NCBI RefSeq assembly: GCF_003970795.1
Contig: NZ_RWKW01000040.1
Span: 1 to 59,993 of the forward strand
Reading direction: 5' to 3'
DNA from: Aquibium carbonis
GTDB lineage: Bacteria; Pseudomonadota; Alphaproteobacteria; Rhizobiales; Rhizobiaceae
Length of the DNA: 59,993 nucleotides
In this document: in pieces, positions 8,081-17,126 of the stretch
How positions within the stretch are numbered: position 1 is the stretch's first letter
Layout: the number at the start of each line of letters is the position of its first letter
Made by a program: the position numbers and the translations under genes
Notes under the pieces: model-generated
Database searches by the model: none
What the model saw: the letters and a program-made list of their open reading frames with translations, nothing else
What the model was told of the DNA's origin: nothing

Positions 8081-8967
8081 CGGGCGCGGAGAGCTTCGGC
8101 CTCACCGACGCCGATCTCGCCGTCAAGCCGACCGTCTATGCGCCGGGCATGTTCGACGGCAAGGTGGCGCTGGTCTCGGGCGGGGCCGGCGGGATCGGGC
8201 GGGCGACAGCCTGGCTCCTCGCGCGGCTTGGCGCCCATGTGATCATCAGCGGTCGCAGCGAAGCCAAGATCGCCGGCCTCATCGGCGCGATGCGAGAGAC
8301 GGGCCTCGCTTGCTCTGGCCATGCCGTCGACATTCGCGAACCGGAGGGCGTCGCGGCTTTCTTCGACCGGATCTGGGACGAGCACGGACAGCTCGACCTT
8401 CTGGTCAACAGCGCCGGCGGCCAGTTTCCCCAGGCCGCCATCGATTTCAGCGTGAAGGGCTGGAACGCCGTCATCAACACCAATCTCAACGGCACCTGGT
8501 TCATGATGCAGGCTGCGGCGCGCAAGTGGCGCGACGCGGGCCAGCCGGGTAGCATCGTCAACGTCGTCGTCGTCACCACGCACGGCCTGCACGGCGTTGC
8601 GCACACGGTCGCCGCGCGGGCGGGGGTGATCGGCCTGTCGCGTTCGGTTGCGGTGGAATGGGCGCCGCTCGGCATCCGCGTCAACTGCGTCGCGCCGGGC
8701 GCCATCGAGACGGACGGCTGGAAGGTCTACACGCCGCAGGTCCGCGCCGCCTATCCGATGACCAACCCGATGATGCGGGCGGGCGACGCCTGGGACATCG
8801 CGGAAGCCAGCGTCTATCTCGGCGGTCCGGCGGGCAAGTTCATCACCGGCGAGCTCCTGACCGTCGACGGCGGTGGGCAATTGTGGGGTGAGACCTGGAC
8901 GACCGGCAAGCCGGACTATTTCAAGGGCGCCGATTCCAGGGGCGCCGATCGGCCCGACGGAGACTAG
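8077..8967 (+). CDS. SDR-family enoyl-CoA/alcohol oxidoreductase, PECR/AtuB-G-like
   Basis: 296 residues, Rossmann short-chain dehydrogenase. The dinucleotide loop is SGGAGGIGRA (about 31-40) and the VNSAGG motif is present. The usual Ser-Tyr-x3-Lys active site is absent: the region reads HTVAARAGVIGLSRSVAVEW, with Thr and Arg where Tyr and Lys normally stand. This variant is typical of the peroxisomal trans-2-enoyl-CoA reductase/2,4-dienoyl-CoA reductase branch and of SDRs in acyclic terpene clusters. Coupled to the dehydrogenase by a 4-base overlap. A reductase acting on enoyl- or dienoyl-CoA is likely; the direction is unknown. Confidence 0.85.
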   Translation: MTGAESFGLTDADLAVKPTVYAPGMFDGKVALVSGGAGGIGRATAWLLARLGAHVIISGRSEAKIAGLIGAMRETGLACSGHAVDIREPEGVAAFFDRIWDEHGQLDLLVNSAGGQFPQAAIDFSVKGWNAVINTNLNGTWFMMQAAARKWRDAGQPGSIVNVVVVTTHGLHGVAHTVAARAGVIGLSRSVAVEWAPLGIRVNCVAPGAIETDGWKVYTPQVRAAYPMTNPMMRAGDAWDIAEASVYLGGPAGKFITGELLTVDGGGQLWGETWTTGKPDYFKGADSRGADRPDGD

Positions 8968-8972
8968 CTGCT

Positions 8973-9419
8973 ATGATCGAGCTTCGACCCGGCACGACCG
9001 TGACCACCCCCGGCCGGACCATGGGGGAGGGCGACATCTCGCTGTTTGCCGGGTTGGTCGGCGACTTCACGCCGATCCACGTCGACGAGGAGTTCGCCAG
9101 CGCCTCGCCGCACGGCGCCCGCATCGCGCATGGCCCGCTGACGCTGGCGACCGCGATCGGCATGGCGACGCAGACCGGGATGTTCGGCCCGCGGGTGATC
9201 GGCCTCGTCAACCTCAACTGGGACTTCATGGGCGTGGTGCGGATCGGCGACACGATCCGCTCGACGGTCACGGTGGAGACGCTGCGCCCGACCTCGAAGC
9301 CCGGCCGCAGCCTCGGCACGTTCCGCTTCGAGGTGTTCAACCAGGACAAGGCGGTGGTGCAGCGCGGCACGATGACGGTGGTGCTGCGCGATGACGAGGC
9401 CGCCGAAGTCCTGTCCTGA
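8973..9419 (+). CDS. MaoC-like hot-dog enoyl-CoA hydratase
   Basis: 148 residues, single hot-dog domain. The catalytic Asp/His pair is visible in GDFTPIHVDEEFA (about 30-42), the R-specific hydratase signature. It would hydrate an enoyl-CoA made by the dehydrogenase or SDR just upstream. It begins 5 bases after the SDR stop and ends the plus-strand operon; the facing acyl-CoA ligase gene ends 27 bases further on. The substrate cannot be read from sequence. Confidence 0.85.
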   Translation: MIELRPGTTVTTPGRTMGEGDISLFAGLVGDFTPIHVDEEFASASPHGARIAHGPLTLATAIGMATQTGMFGPRVIGLVNLNWDFMGVVRIGDTIRSTVTVETLRPTSKPGRSLGTFRFEVFNQDKAVVQRGTMTVVLRDDEAAEVLS

Positions 9420-9446
9420 CCAGGGTCCCCTGTCCGGCCCTCGACT

Positions 9447-11030
9447 TCACCCCGGCGTCAGCCGCGCCTCCATCTCGTGGCGCAGGATCTTGCCGGTCGT
9501 GCTGCGCGGGAACGCCTCGAACGGGATGAAATGCACCGCCTTGGGGCGCTTGTAGCCGGCAAGGCCGGCGCGGCAGAGCGCCTCGACATCCTGGGCCGTG
9601 AGGGTCTCGTCGTTGCGCGCGATGAAGGCGACCGGCACTTCGCCCCAGCGGTCGTCGCGCTGGCGGACCACGATGGCGTCCCGAACGCGCGGATCCGACA
9701 GCAGCACGCGCTCGACCTCGGCCGGATAGATGTTCTCGCCACCGGACTTGATCATGTACTTGGCGCGGTCGACGAAATCGTAGGTACCGTCGGGGTTGCG
9801 GCGGAAGAGGTCTCCCATGCGGAACCAGCCGCCCTCGAAGTCGCGCGCATTGGTCTCGTCGGCGTTCCAGTAGCCGCTGAACACGGTCGGCCCGCGCACG
9901 GCCGCCTCGCCCGGCTCGCCTTCGGGCACCTCGTTGCCGTCGACGTCGAGGAGGCGCAGGTCGCACATCGCGCTCTTGCGCTTGGAAAGGCCGTCGGGAA
10001 CCGCCCCCGGCGCGATCAGGCACGACGAGGCGGGCGGCAGCCCGGTCTCGGTCGATCCGAAGCTGTTGAGATAGGGCGCGTTCGTCAGCCGCGAGAGCGC
10101 GGCGATCAGGTGCTTTGGCACGAGATCGGCCATGGCGCCCACCGCGCGGATGCTCTTTGGCCGCCTGCTCGTGCGCTGGAGCAGGTCGACGACGGGTTCG
10201 ATCGAGCCCGGCATCAGCAGCATCCAGCCCAGTTCGTGCCGTTCCATCGCGTCGACGATCGCCTCGGCGTCGAAGCCATCGACGATGATCGCCGTCGCGC
10301 CCGACATCAGCGCACCCAGCACCTGGTCGGTCGAGCCCATGTGGAACATCGGTGCCCAGGCAATGAAGCCGTCGCTCTCGCGCGCATGCATGTCGATGCG
10401 CAGGACCGCGTTGCGCGCGATCTCGGCGCGGTGGCTGATCAGCGCGCCCTTCGGCATGCCGGTCGTGCCGCTGGTGTAGAGGATGACGAGGCCGTCCTCC
10501 GGGTCGACGTGCGGAAGCTGTTCGAGGGGCTGCGCCGCCTGGACAAGCGCCTCGTAGTCGTGCTCCAGGACGAGGCGCGTCCGCGTCCCCATGTCGAGCG
10601 CTGCGAGCGTTGTCGCAAAGCGCTCCGACACGACGAGCAGCGACGGGTCGACCAGGTCGATGCAGTGCTGCAGCTCGGCCGGCGCCAGGCGCCAGTTCTG
10701 GCAGGCGACGATCGCGCCCAGCGCCGCGCACGCAAGCTCGATCTCGGCATATTCCTGTCGGTTCTCCGACAGCAGCGCCAGCCGGTCTCCCCGGCGCAGG
10801 CCGAGCCCATGCAGGGCGCCCGCGAGCGCCAGCACGCGCTGGTCCAGCTCGCGATAGGTGATCTTGCTCTGCTTCGTCTCCAGCGCGACGGCATCGGGGT
10901 CGCGCCGCACGCAGGCGCTGAAAAGCCCGTGGACGGTCAGGCGGCCGGCGGCTGCGACGTCGAGGCGCCACGCGGCGGCGTCGATGTCCATGTTGCGCGG
11001 TGGCGTCGTCGTAGATGACTGCATCAGCAT
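9447..11030 (-). CDS. Acyl-CoA synthetase (AMP-forming)
   Basis: 527 residues, ANL superfamily. It activates a carboxylic acid to acyl-CoA through an acyl-adenylate. Motifs seen: ILYTSGTTGMPKGA (A3/P-loop, about 185-198), NSFGSTETG (A5), the GDLFRRNPDG and YMIKSGGENIYP hinge (A7-A8) and the C-terminal STTGKILRHEM lysine (A10). Last gene of the minus operon ech-tetR-ligase (12590-9447), 40 bases behind tetR. Probably the entry enzyme for the acid degraded by this cluster. ATG 11030 used; an in-frame ATG at codon 14 is possible. Confidence 0.9.
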   Translation of the reverse strand: MLMQSSTTTPPRNMDIDAAAWRLDVAAAGRLTVHGLFSACVRRDPDAVALETKQSKITYRELDQRVLALAGALHGLGLRRGDRLALLSENRQEYAEIELACAALGAIVACQNWRLAPAELQHCIDLVDPSLLVVSERFATTLAALDMGTRTRLVLEHDYEALVQAAQPLEQLPHVDPEDGLVILYTSGTTGMPKGALISHRAEIARNAVLRIDMHARESDGFIAWAPMFHMGSTDQVLGALMSGATAIIVDGFDAEAIVDAMERHELGWMLLMPGSIEPVVDLLQRTSRRPKSIRAVGAMADLVPKHLIAALSRLTNAPYLNSFGSTETGLPPASSCLIAPGAVPDGLSKRKSAMCDLRLLDVDGNEVPEGEPGEAAVRGPTVFSGYWNADETNARDFEGGWFRMGDLFRRNPDGTYDFVDRAKYMIKSGGENIYPAEVERVLLSDPRVRDAIVVRQRDDRWGEVPVAFIARNDETLTAQDVEALCRAGLAGYKRPKAVHFIPFEAFPRSTTGKILRHEMEARLTPG

Positions 11031-11070
11031 TCCTCCCTGCCGAATCGTCGCCGGTGTGGACCGTTGCAGG

Positions 11071-11778
11071 CTATGGCGCTGCGGAGCCGGTCATCGTCTC
11101 CAGCCTTGCGACCGCCCGCTCCAGCCGCTCCGCCAGATCAGGCGTGGCGGGCTGTTGGGGCTTGCGTCGCTCGAGCCCGCTGAGCACCAGGTCCACGATC
11201 ATGTCGGCCGTCGCATCGGGGTCGAAGTCGCCTTCGCCACGCAGATAGGCCCAGGTTCGATGCTCGGTGCAGCCGTAGATCATGTCGCGGACCAGCCGCA
11301 GCGGAACGTCTTCGCGCAGCTCGCCGGCCTCGATGCCTTCCTTGATGATGTCGAGCGTCCGGCGCGTATACTCGCGGTTCAGTTCATGCACCGCCGTGTG
11401 GCTGTAGTCTCCTCCGGTGCGCAGGTGCTGGAACATCAGGTTGCACAGCGCTGGCTCCTCGTGGATCGTCGAGAGGTGGCGCCAGATCATGAAGCGCAGC
11501 CGGTTGCGCGTTCCGCGGATGCCGGCGAGTTGCAGGTCGTAATCGGCCAGCATGCCCTCGTACCAGTCCTCGATCACCTTCACGAGGAGATCGCGCTTGT
11601 TTTCGAAGTAGCGATAGATGCTGCCCTCGACCACCTTGGCGCGCTCGGCGATGTCCGAAAGGGGGGCGTCTTCGTATCCCTTCTCCCGGAAGACCTCGCG
11701 CGCCGCCGACATGATCTCGGCGACGCGCTGCTCCCGGGAAAGACGGAAGACCTGTCGGCGGGGCGTGGGGCTGTTCAT
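11071..11778 (-). CDS. TetR-family transcriptional repressor
   Basis: 235 residues. N-terminal TetR helix-turn-helix (about 15-62) with AREVFREKGYEDAPLSDIAE and the recognition part EGSIYRYFENKRDLL; the rest is a helical ligand domain of the FadR/acyl-CoA-responsive size class. It overlaps the hydratase gene by 4 bases and precedes the ligase. It probably represses its own operon, the carboxylase and dehydrogenase operons and the Liv operon through the shared ATGAWW-N3-WTTCAT dyads, with an acyl-CoA as inducer; that ligand is inference. Confidence 0.88.
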   Translation of the reverse strand: MNSPTPRRQVFRLSREQRVAEIMSAAREVFREKGYEDAPLSDIAERAKVVEGSIYRYFENKRDLLVKVIEDWYEGMLADYDLQLAGIRGTRNRLRFMIWRHLSTIHEEPALCNLMFQHLRTGGDYSHTAVHELNREYTRRTLDIIKEGIEAGELREDVPLRLVRDMIYGCTEHRTWAYLRGEGDFDPDATADMIVDLVLSGLERRKPQQPATPDLAERLERAVARLETMTGSAAP

Positions 11779-12590
11779 GGGGCCTCTCTTCGAAAGGACG
11801 GCGATCGCTTGTCGGTGAAGGCGGACATGCCTTCCTGCCACTCCGGCCCGGACGCCACCGCCGCGACGGCGTCGAGCGCGATCCTGTCGGCTTCCTCGGC
11901 TGTCGCGGCTTCGCAGCGGTACAGCGCGCGTTTCGTCTCCGCAATGGCAATCGGGCTGCATCGCAGGAAGCGTCGGGCGAAGGAGAGAGATGCGTCCGGC
12001 AGTTCGGTCTGGACGTGGATGGCCGTCACGAGCCCGATCGAGCAGGCGGCTTCGGCCGTCCATTGCTCGCCGGGGAGGATGAACTCGAGCGCCTTCGCGC
12101 GTCCGACGATGCGTGACAGGAGCTGCACGCCGCCGCCGCCCGCGACCGCGCCCAGCGTCGTCTCCGTCAGCCCGATTCGCGCATCGCGCGACATCAGGCG
12201 GAAGTCGCAGGCCAGCGCCAGTTCGCAGCCGCCGCCGAGGGCATGCCCGCCGATCGCCGCCACCGTCACGAAGGGGCCGTTTCGCAGTCTCGCGAAGACG
12301 TCGAGGATCCGGTGCACGTAACTGCGGATCCCCAGCGGGTTCGAATGCAGCGGCGAGGCCGGATCGGTGAAGTAGCGGATGTGGGCGCCGCCGCAGAAGG
12401 TCTTTCCCGAGCCGGTGAGGATCAGGACGCGTGCCTGGGCGGCCTCCACCTCGGACAGAAGGCTTTCCAGCGACGCCAGCAGTTCGGTCGTGATCGTGTT
12501 GTGGGTCTCGCCCCGGGAAAGCGTGATCCGCGCGATCCCGCTCTCCGGCCAATCGAGCGTCGCCGGCGGGTTCGTCTCGGTCGAGGTCAT
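11775..12590 (-). CDS. Enoyl-CoA hydratase/isomerase family protein
   Basis: 271 residues from ATG 12590 (an upstream in-frame TTG at 12605 is less likely). Crotonase fold with oxyanion segments FCGGAHIRYF (about 70-79) and GGHALGGGCELALACDFR (about 116-133). A methylglutaconyl-type hydratase or an isomerase is possible; the protein differs clearly from the hydratase at 5877-6659, so the two likely act on different intermediates. First gene of the ech-tetR-ligase operon, divergent from the Liv operon. Confidence 0.82.
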   Translation of the reverse strand: MTSTETNPPATLDWPESGIARITLSRGETHNTITTELLASLESLLSEVEAAQARVLILTGSGKTFCGGAHIRYFTDPASPLHSNPLGIRSYVHRILDVFARLRNGPFVTVAAIGGHALGGGCELALACDFRLMSRDARIGLTETTLGAVAGGGGVQLLSRIVGRAKALEFILPGEQWTAEAACSIGLVTAIHVQTELPDASLSFARRFLRCSPIAIAETKRALYRCEAATAEEADRIALDAVAAVASGPEWQEGMSAFTDKRSPSFRREAP

Positions 12591-12624
12591 TTCGCAGCTC
12601 CGCAACGCAGCATCGGAATCCGGG

Positions 12625-12666
12625 TTGACAAATCGTAGGCTTCACCCGCTAATGAATACAATTCAT
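12625..12666 (+). promoter_or_regulatory. Plus-strand promoter with putative TetR operator, Liv transporter operon
   Basis: TTGACA (12625-12630), 17 bases, then GCTAAT (12648-12653) as a -10 candidate, overlapped by the dyad ATGAATACAATTCAT (12652-12666). It lies in the divergent gap between the hydratase (start 12590) and livF (start 12852), so one site could control both directions. The rest of the gap, 12667-12851, shows no other clear signal. Confidence 0.6.
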
Positions 12667-12851
12667 CATCTGGCGGCAATAGGCAAGAGGTGGATCAAGA
12701 GCGCGATCGAGCGTCCTGGGAGGGGCCATGTCGTACAAATCAACCGATTCATCCAATCCTGCGCGTCTCGCGGCGTCGTTCGATGGCCCACTCGTTTCCA
12801 TTTCTGTCGCCGACAGATAAGCGCCATTCATTACCAGGCGACGGCAGGTCC

Positions 12852-13640
12852 ATGCTCGCTTTGAACAACATCCAGATTCTCTACGACCGCGCCATCGAGG
12901 CCGTGCGCGACGTGTCGCTCGAGGTCGCGCAGGGCACGATCGTCGCCCTGCTCGGGTCCAACGGGGCCGGCAAGTCGACCATCCTCAAGGCGATCTCGGG
13001 CGTCCTCTACCAGGAGGATGGGGAGATCATGAGTGGGTCGATCCTCCTCGATGGTGAGCGGATATCGGGTGCCGCGCCGCGCGACATCGTTTGCAAGGGC
13101 CTGCTCCAGGTGCCGGAAGGCCGCGCCCTCTTCGCCACGTTGACCGTCGAGGAGAACCTGCTGATGGGAGGCTTCACGCGCAGCCGGTCCGAAGCCGCGG
13201 ACGGGCTCGACACGGTCTACGGGCTGTTTCCGCGCATCAAGGAGCGCCGCACGCAGGTTGCCGGGTACCTGTCCGGTGGCGAGCAGCAGATGGTGGCTGT
13301 CGGCCGAGCCCTGATGGGCCGCCCGCGCCTCCTCATGCTGGACGAACCATCGCTCGGGCTAGCGCCCCAGATCGTCGATACGATCTTCGAGGCGATCATC
13401 AAGCTCAATGCCGAAAGTGCGATGACGGTCCTGCTGGTCGAGCAGAATGCGCAGCTGGCGCTGCAGACGGCGTCCTACGGCTATATCATCGAGAATGGTC
13501 GCATCGTGCTCGACGGCCCGGCCGAGAAGCTGCGTTCGAACAACGACGTCCAGGAATTCTATCTCGGCTTCTCTGGCGGCGAGCGCAGGAGCATGCGCGA
13601 CGTCAAGCACTACAAGCGTCGCAAGAGGTGGCTGTCATGA
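12852..13640 (+). CDS. livF: Branched-chain amino acid-type ABC transporter ATP-binding protein LivF
   Basis: 262 residues. Walker A GSNGAGKST (about 35-43), signature LSGGEQQMV, Walker B RLLMLDEPSLGL and the LVEQNAQLAL switch region typical of LivF. It energises uptake with LivG. An upstream in-frame ATG at 12690 would add 54 non-homologous residues, so ATG 12852 (AGG 5-6 bases before) is preferred. First gene of livF-livG-ligase-livH-livM-livJ; the stop overlaps livG by ATGA. Given the setting, the solute is more likely a carboxylic acid than an amino acid. Confidence 0.92.
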   Translation: MLALNNIQILYDRAIEAVRDVSLEVAQGTIVALLGSNGAGKSTILKAISGVLYQEDGEIMSGSILLDGERISGAAPRDIVCKGLLQVPEGRALFATLTVEENLLMGGFTRSRSEAADGLDTVYGLFPRIKERRTQVAGYLSGGEQQMVAVGRALMGRPRLLMLDEPSLGLAPQIVDTIFEAIIKLNAESAMTVLLVEQNAQLALQTASYGYIIENGRIVLDGPAEKLRSNNDVQEFYLGFSGGERRSMRDVKHYKRRKRWLS

Positions 13641-14413
13641 AGGCCCTTCTCGAGCTTCATGGCGTCACCAAGCGCTTCGGGGGCCTCGTGGCGGTGAACG
13701 ATGTCGGCCTGAGCGTCGAGCAGGGGCAGATCTACAGCCTGATCGGGCCGAACGGCGCCGGCAAGACGACGCTGTTCAATCTGATCAGCGCCGTCTTCGC
13801 GCCAACCGAGGGACGGATACTCTTCGAGGGGCATGATCTGACGCGCCTTCCGACGCATGCGCTGGCGCGCCTCGGCATCGCGCGAACCTTCCAGAACCTG
13901 GCGGTCTTCAAGCACGAGACCGTGGTGAACAACCTGCTCGTCGGCATGCATTCGCATCTCCAGTCGGGTCCGATTGCGTCGGCCTTCTTCTGGGGTCGGA
14001 CCCGACGCGAGGAAATCGCCGCCCGAGAGCGCGTCGAGGAGATCATCGACTTCCTGGAGATCGAGGACATCCGCGATCATCCCGTCGGCACCCTCTCCTA
14101 TGGCCAGCAGAAGCGGGTCGAGCTCGGCCGGGCACTGGCGATCTCGCCGAAGCTCCTGCTGCTCGACGAGATGGTGTCGGGCATGAACCAGGAAGAGCGG
14201 GAGGACATCGCCCGCTTCATTCTCGATCTGAAGGACGAACTGGGCATGACGGTGTTCATGGTCGAGCACGACATGGGGATCGTCATGGACATCTCCGACC
14301 ATGTCTGCGTCATGAATTACGGGCGCAAGATCGCGGAGGGGACACCGGCCGAAGTGGCCGCGAACCCGGCGGTGATCGACGCCTATCTCGGCAGCAGCCG
14401 GAGCGCGGCATGA
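13637..14413 (+). CDS. livG: Branched-chain amino acid-type ABC transporter ATP-binding protein LivG
   Basis: 258 residues. Walker A GPNGAGKTT (about 36-44), RTFQNLAVF following the Q-loop, signature LSYGQQKRVELGRAL, Walker B LLLLDE and the EHDMGIVM segment. The signature is LSYGQ rather than LSGGQ, as in many LivG proteins. Two-ATPase partner of LivF. Both ends overlap neighbours by 4 bases, which indicates strict co-translation with LivF and the acyl-CoA ligase. Confidence 0.92.
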   Translation: MKALLELHGVTKRFGGLVAVNDVGLSVEQGQIYSLIGPNGAGKTTLFNLISAVFAPTEGRILFEGHDLTRLPTHALARLGIARTFQNLAVFKHETVVNNLLVGMHSHLQSGPIASAFFWGRTRREEIAARERVEEIIDFLEIEDIRDHPVGTLSYGQQKRVELGRALAISPKLLLLDEMVSGMNQEEREDIARFILDLKDELGMTVFMVEHDMGIVMDISDHVCVMNYGRKIAEGTPAEVAANPAVIDAYLGSSRSAA

Positions 14414-16254
14414 GCGGGCGGTTCGAACCAACCCGCATGACGATGCCGCAGGTGCTGAAGCATCACGCGGTCACGCAGGGCACCGCTCTGGCGCTGCGCG
14501 AAAAGCAGAAAGGGCTCTGGCGGCGCTACAGCTGGCAGGACTACTTCGAGACCGCCCGTCTCGCCGCCATCGGTTTTTGCGCGCTCGGCTTTCGTCCCGG
14601 CGACCGGATTGCGGTGGCCGGCGACGACAGTCCTCAGTGGCTGTTCGCCGATCTCGGCGCGCAGATGGCCGGCGGCGCCTGCCTCGGCATCTATCCGACC
14701 AATCCCTGGCCGGAACTGCAATACATCGTGCGCCATTCGCGGGCACGGATCGTCGTGTGTGGCGACCAGGAACAGACCGACAAGGTGCTGGAGGCGCGGC
14801 GGCAGGACGGGGGTTTGCCCGATCTGGAGCACATCATCTGCGTCGACATGAAGGGCATGCGTCATTATCGCGAGCCGGGCCTGATGTCGTTCGACGACCT
14901 CGTGGCACTCGGCCGCGCGAACGAGGCCGCGCTCGGCCCGGTCGTCGATGGCAGGATAGACGGCGGTGATCCCGACGACGTGGCCATCGTCGTCTACACG
15001 TCCGGCACCACGGGCATGCCCAAGGGGGCGATGCTGAGCCACCGCAACATGCTCTACTCGGCCGCCGAGGTGGCCCGCATTCATGGATTGTCGCGCGAGA
15101 CCTATTCGGTGCTCTGCTATCTGCCGCTCTGCCACGTGGCCGAACGCAGCTTCTCCACCGTCCTGCAACTCGTGACCGGCTGCACCGTCTCCTTCGCCGA
15201 ATCCGTGGACACGGTCGTGGTCAACCTGCGCGAGATCGCGCCGAAAGGCTTTCTCGGCGTGCCGCGCATCTGGGAAAAGATGCAGCAAAGCGTCGCCTAC
15301 CGCGTCAAGGACACGACGCCCTTCCAGCGCCGCATCTACGAGGCCTGCATGGCGCGCGGCCGGCCCATCGCCGAGCGGCGCCTGACCAATGGCGGCGCCT
15401 TCGCCAGCCTCTCCGACCGGCTCACCTTCCAGCTCCTGTCGCTGGTCTGCTTCCGCAGCCTGCGCAACTTCCTCGGCCTCAACAGGGTCCGGGCCGGCTT
15501 CTGCGGCGGGGCGACGGTCTCCCCCGAGGTGCTGCTGTTCTTCTGGATCCTCGGCGTACCGGTCTATCAGATCTACGGCATGACCGAGAGCGCCGGCGTC
15601 TCGCACAGCCAGCGGCTCGGCGCCACGACGCTTGGCCGATCCGGCCCGCTGATCGACGGGCTTGACCAGAAGACGGCGGCGGACGGCGAGTTGCTGCTGC
15701 GCGGGCCAAGCCTCTTCAAGGGCTATCTCTTCGACGACGACGCGACGGCACGCGCCTTCTCCGACGGCTGGCTGCACACCGGCGACATTGTCGAGGTGGA
15801 GGCCAGCGGCGAGGCGCATGTCCTCGACCGAAAGAAGGACATCCTGATCACCTCCGGCGGCAAGAACATCACGCCCTCCTTGATCGAGAACGCCCTGAAG
15901 GATTCGCCCTACATCCGCGAGGCGATCCTGCTCGGCGACGGCCGCAACTTCCTCGCCGCGCTGATCCAGATCGACCTGGAGACCACGGGCAAGTGGGCGC
16001 AGGAACAGAACATCCAGTACACGACCTACCGCACGCTCGCCCAGAACGAGAAGGTCGTGGAACTCATCGACGCGGAAGTAACGCGGGTGAACGAGCGCTT
16101 CGCCCGCGTCGAGAACGTCCGCAAGTTCCTGATCCTGGCCAAGGAGCTCGACCATGACGACGGCGAGCTGACCGCCACGATGAAGGTTCGCCGGCGGATC
16201 ATCGAGGAGAAGTTCGGGACCGAGATACGGTCGATCTACGGAGATGCCGCCTGA
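14410..16254 (+). CDS. Long-chain-type acyl-CoA synthetase embedded in the Liv operon
   Basis: 614 residues, ANL superfamily, long-chain AMP-binding class (FAA1-like). It has VVYTSGTTGMPKGAMLSHRN (about 195-214), QIYGMTESAG, and GWLHTGDIVE followed by LDRKKDILITSGGKNITP. It sits between livG and livH with overlaps at both ends, so uptake and CoA activation are co-expressed. This arrangement occurs in alphaproteobacterial operons for aromatic, steroid or fatty-acid-like carboxylates. The substrate is unknown; the class suggests a bulky or long chain. Confidence 0.9.
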   Translation: MSGRFEPTRMTMPQVLKHHAVTQGTALALREKQKGLWRRYSWQDYFETARLAAIGFCALGFRPGDRIAVAGDDSPQWLFADLGAQMAGGACLGIYPTNPWPELQYIVRHSRARIVVCGDQEQTDKVLEARRQDGGLPDLEHIICVDMKGMRHYREPGLMSFDDLVALGRANEAALGPVVDGRIDGGDPDDVAIVVYTSGTTGMPKGAMLSHRNMLYSAAEVARIHGLSRETYSVLCYLPLCHVAERSFSTVLQLVTGCTVSFAESVDTVVVNLREIAPKGFLGVPRIWEKMQQSVAYRVKDTTPFQRRIYEACMARGRPIAERRLTNGGAFASLSDRLTFQLLSLVCFRSLRNFLGLNRVRAGFCGGATVSPEVLLFFWILGVPVYQIYGMTESAGVSHSQRLGATTLGRSGPLIDGLDQKTAADGELLLRGPSLFKGYLFDDDATARAFSDGWLHTGDIVEVEASGEAHVLDRKKDILITSGGKNITPSLIENALKDSPYIREAILLGDGRNFLAALIQIDLETTGKWAQEQNIQYTTYRTLAQNEKVVELIDAEVTRVNERFARVENVRKFLILAKELDHDDGELTATMKVRRRIIEEKFGTEIRSIYGDAA

Positions 16255-17126
16255 TGGATTTCCTGCTTCTCCTTCTCGCCAGCGGCCTGGTCTCGGGCGC
16301 GGCCTACGGGCTGATCGCCATGGGCTTCGCGCTGATCTTCAAGTCGACCGGCGTCGTCAATTTCGCTCAGGGCGAACTGGTGATGCTGACGGCCTACATC
16401 TCCTTCACGCTCTATTCGACCTTCGATCTGTCGTTCTTCCCGCTGATGCTGGTGACGATCCCCATCTCGATGGCGATCGGCCTCGTGCTCGAGCGGCTGT
16501 TTATCCGGCCGATGCTGGGGGAGCCGATCTTTGCCATCGTCATGGTGACCGTCGGCCTGGCGGTCGTCCTGCGCGGCATCACCATCATGGCGTGGGGACC
16601 GGATCCGTTCAACTTCAACGCCGGCATACCGACTCGCGTCGTCACGCTCGGCGGGGTGCCGTTCTATCCGGCGCAACTCTATCTGATCGGCGCTCTGGGG
16701 GTGCTGACGGCGGCGGGCTGGGCCTTCCTGCGCTTCTCGCGCATGGGTATCGCCATGCGGGCGGTGGCGGCCAACGAGACGGCCGCCCTGCTCGTCGGCA
16801 TCAGCGTCAGCCGCATTCACGCCATCGCCTGGATGCTGTCGGCAGCGATCGCCTCGATCGCTGGCGTCCTGTTCGCGGCCAACTTCAAGCTGGCGCCCGA
16901 TCTCTGGTTCCAGGGGCTGCGCGCCTTTCCCGCGGTCATCCTCGGCGGCATGGACTCGGTCATCGGTTCGGCCGTCGCCGGCCTCGTGATCGGCGTGATC
17001 GAGAACCTCTTCCAGGGCTATGTCGGGCAGGGGCTGCGCGAGATCTCGGGCTTCATCGTCATCATCATCGTGCTGATGGTCCGGCCGTTCGGCCTCTTCG
17101 GCTCCAAAGACATCGAGCGGGTCTGA
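16254..17126 (+). CDS. livH: Liv-type ABC transporter permease LivH
   Basis: 290 residues, about eight hydrophobic segments, family signature AAYGLIAMGFALIFKSTGVVNFAQGEL near residues 18-44. Forms the channel with LivM in the inner membrane. TGATG overlap with the ligase (stop and start share one base) and with livM. Confidence 0.92.
   Translation: MDFLLLLLASGLVSGAAYGLIAMGFALIFKSTGVVNFAQGELVMLTAYISFTLYSTFDLSFFPLMLVTIPISMAIGLVLERLFIRPMLGEPIFAIVMVTVGLAVVLRGITIMAWGPDPFNFNAGIPTRVVTLGGVPFYPAQLYLIGALGVLTAAGWAFLRFSRMGIAMRAVAANETAALLVGISVSRIHAIAWMLSAAIASIAGVLFAANFKLAPDLWFQGLRAFPAVILGGMDSVIGSAVAGLVIGVIENLFQGYVGQGLREISGFIVIIIVLMVRPFGLFGSKDIERV

Noticed and set aside
12690-12851. N-terminal extension of LivF from ATG 12690
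   Set aside because: The extra 54 residues do not look like an ABC ATPase and would start close to the operator; ATG 12852 gives the family-standard start.
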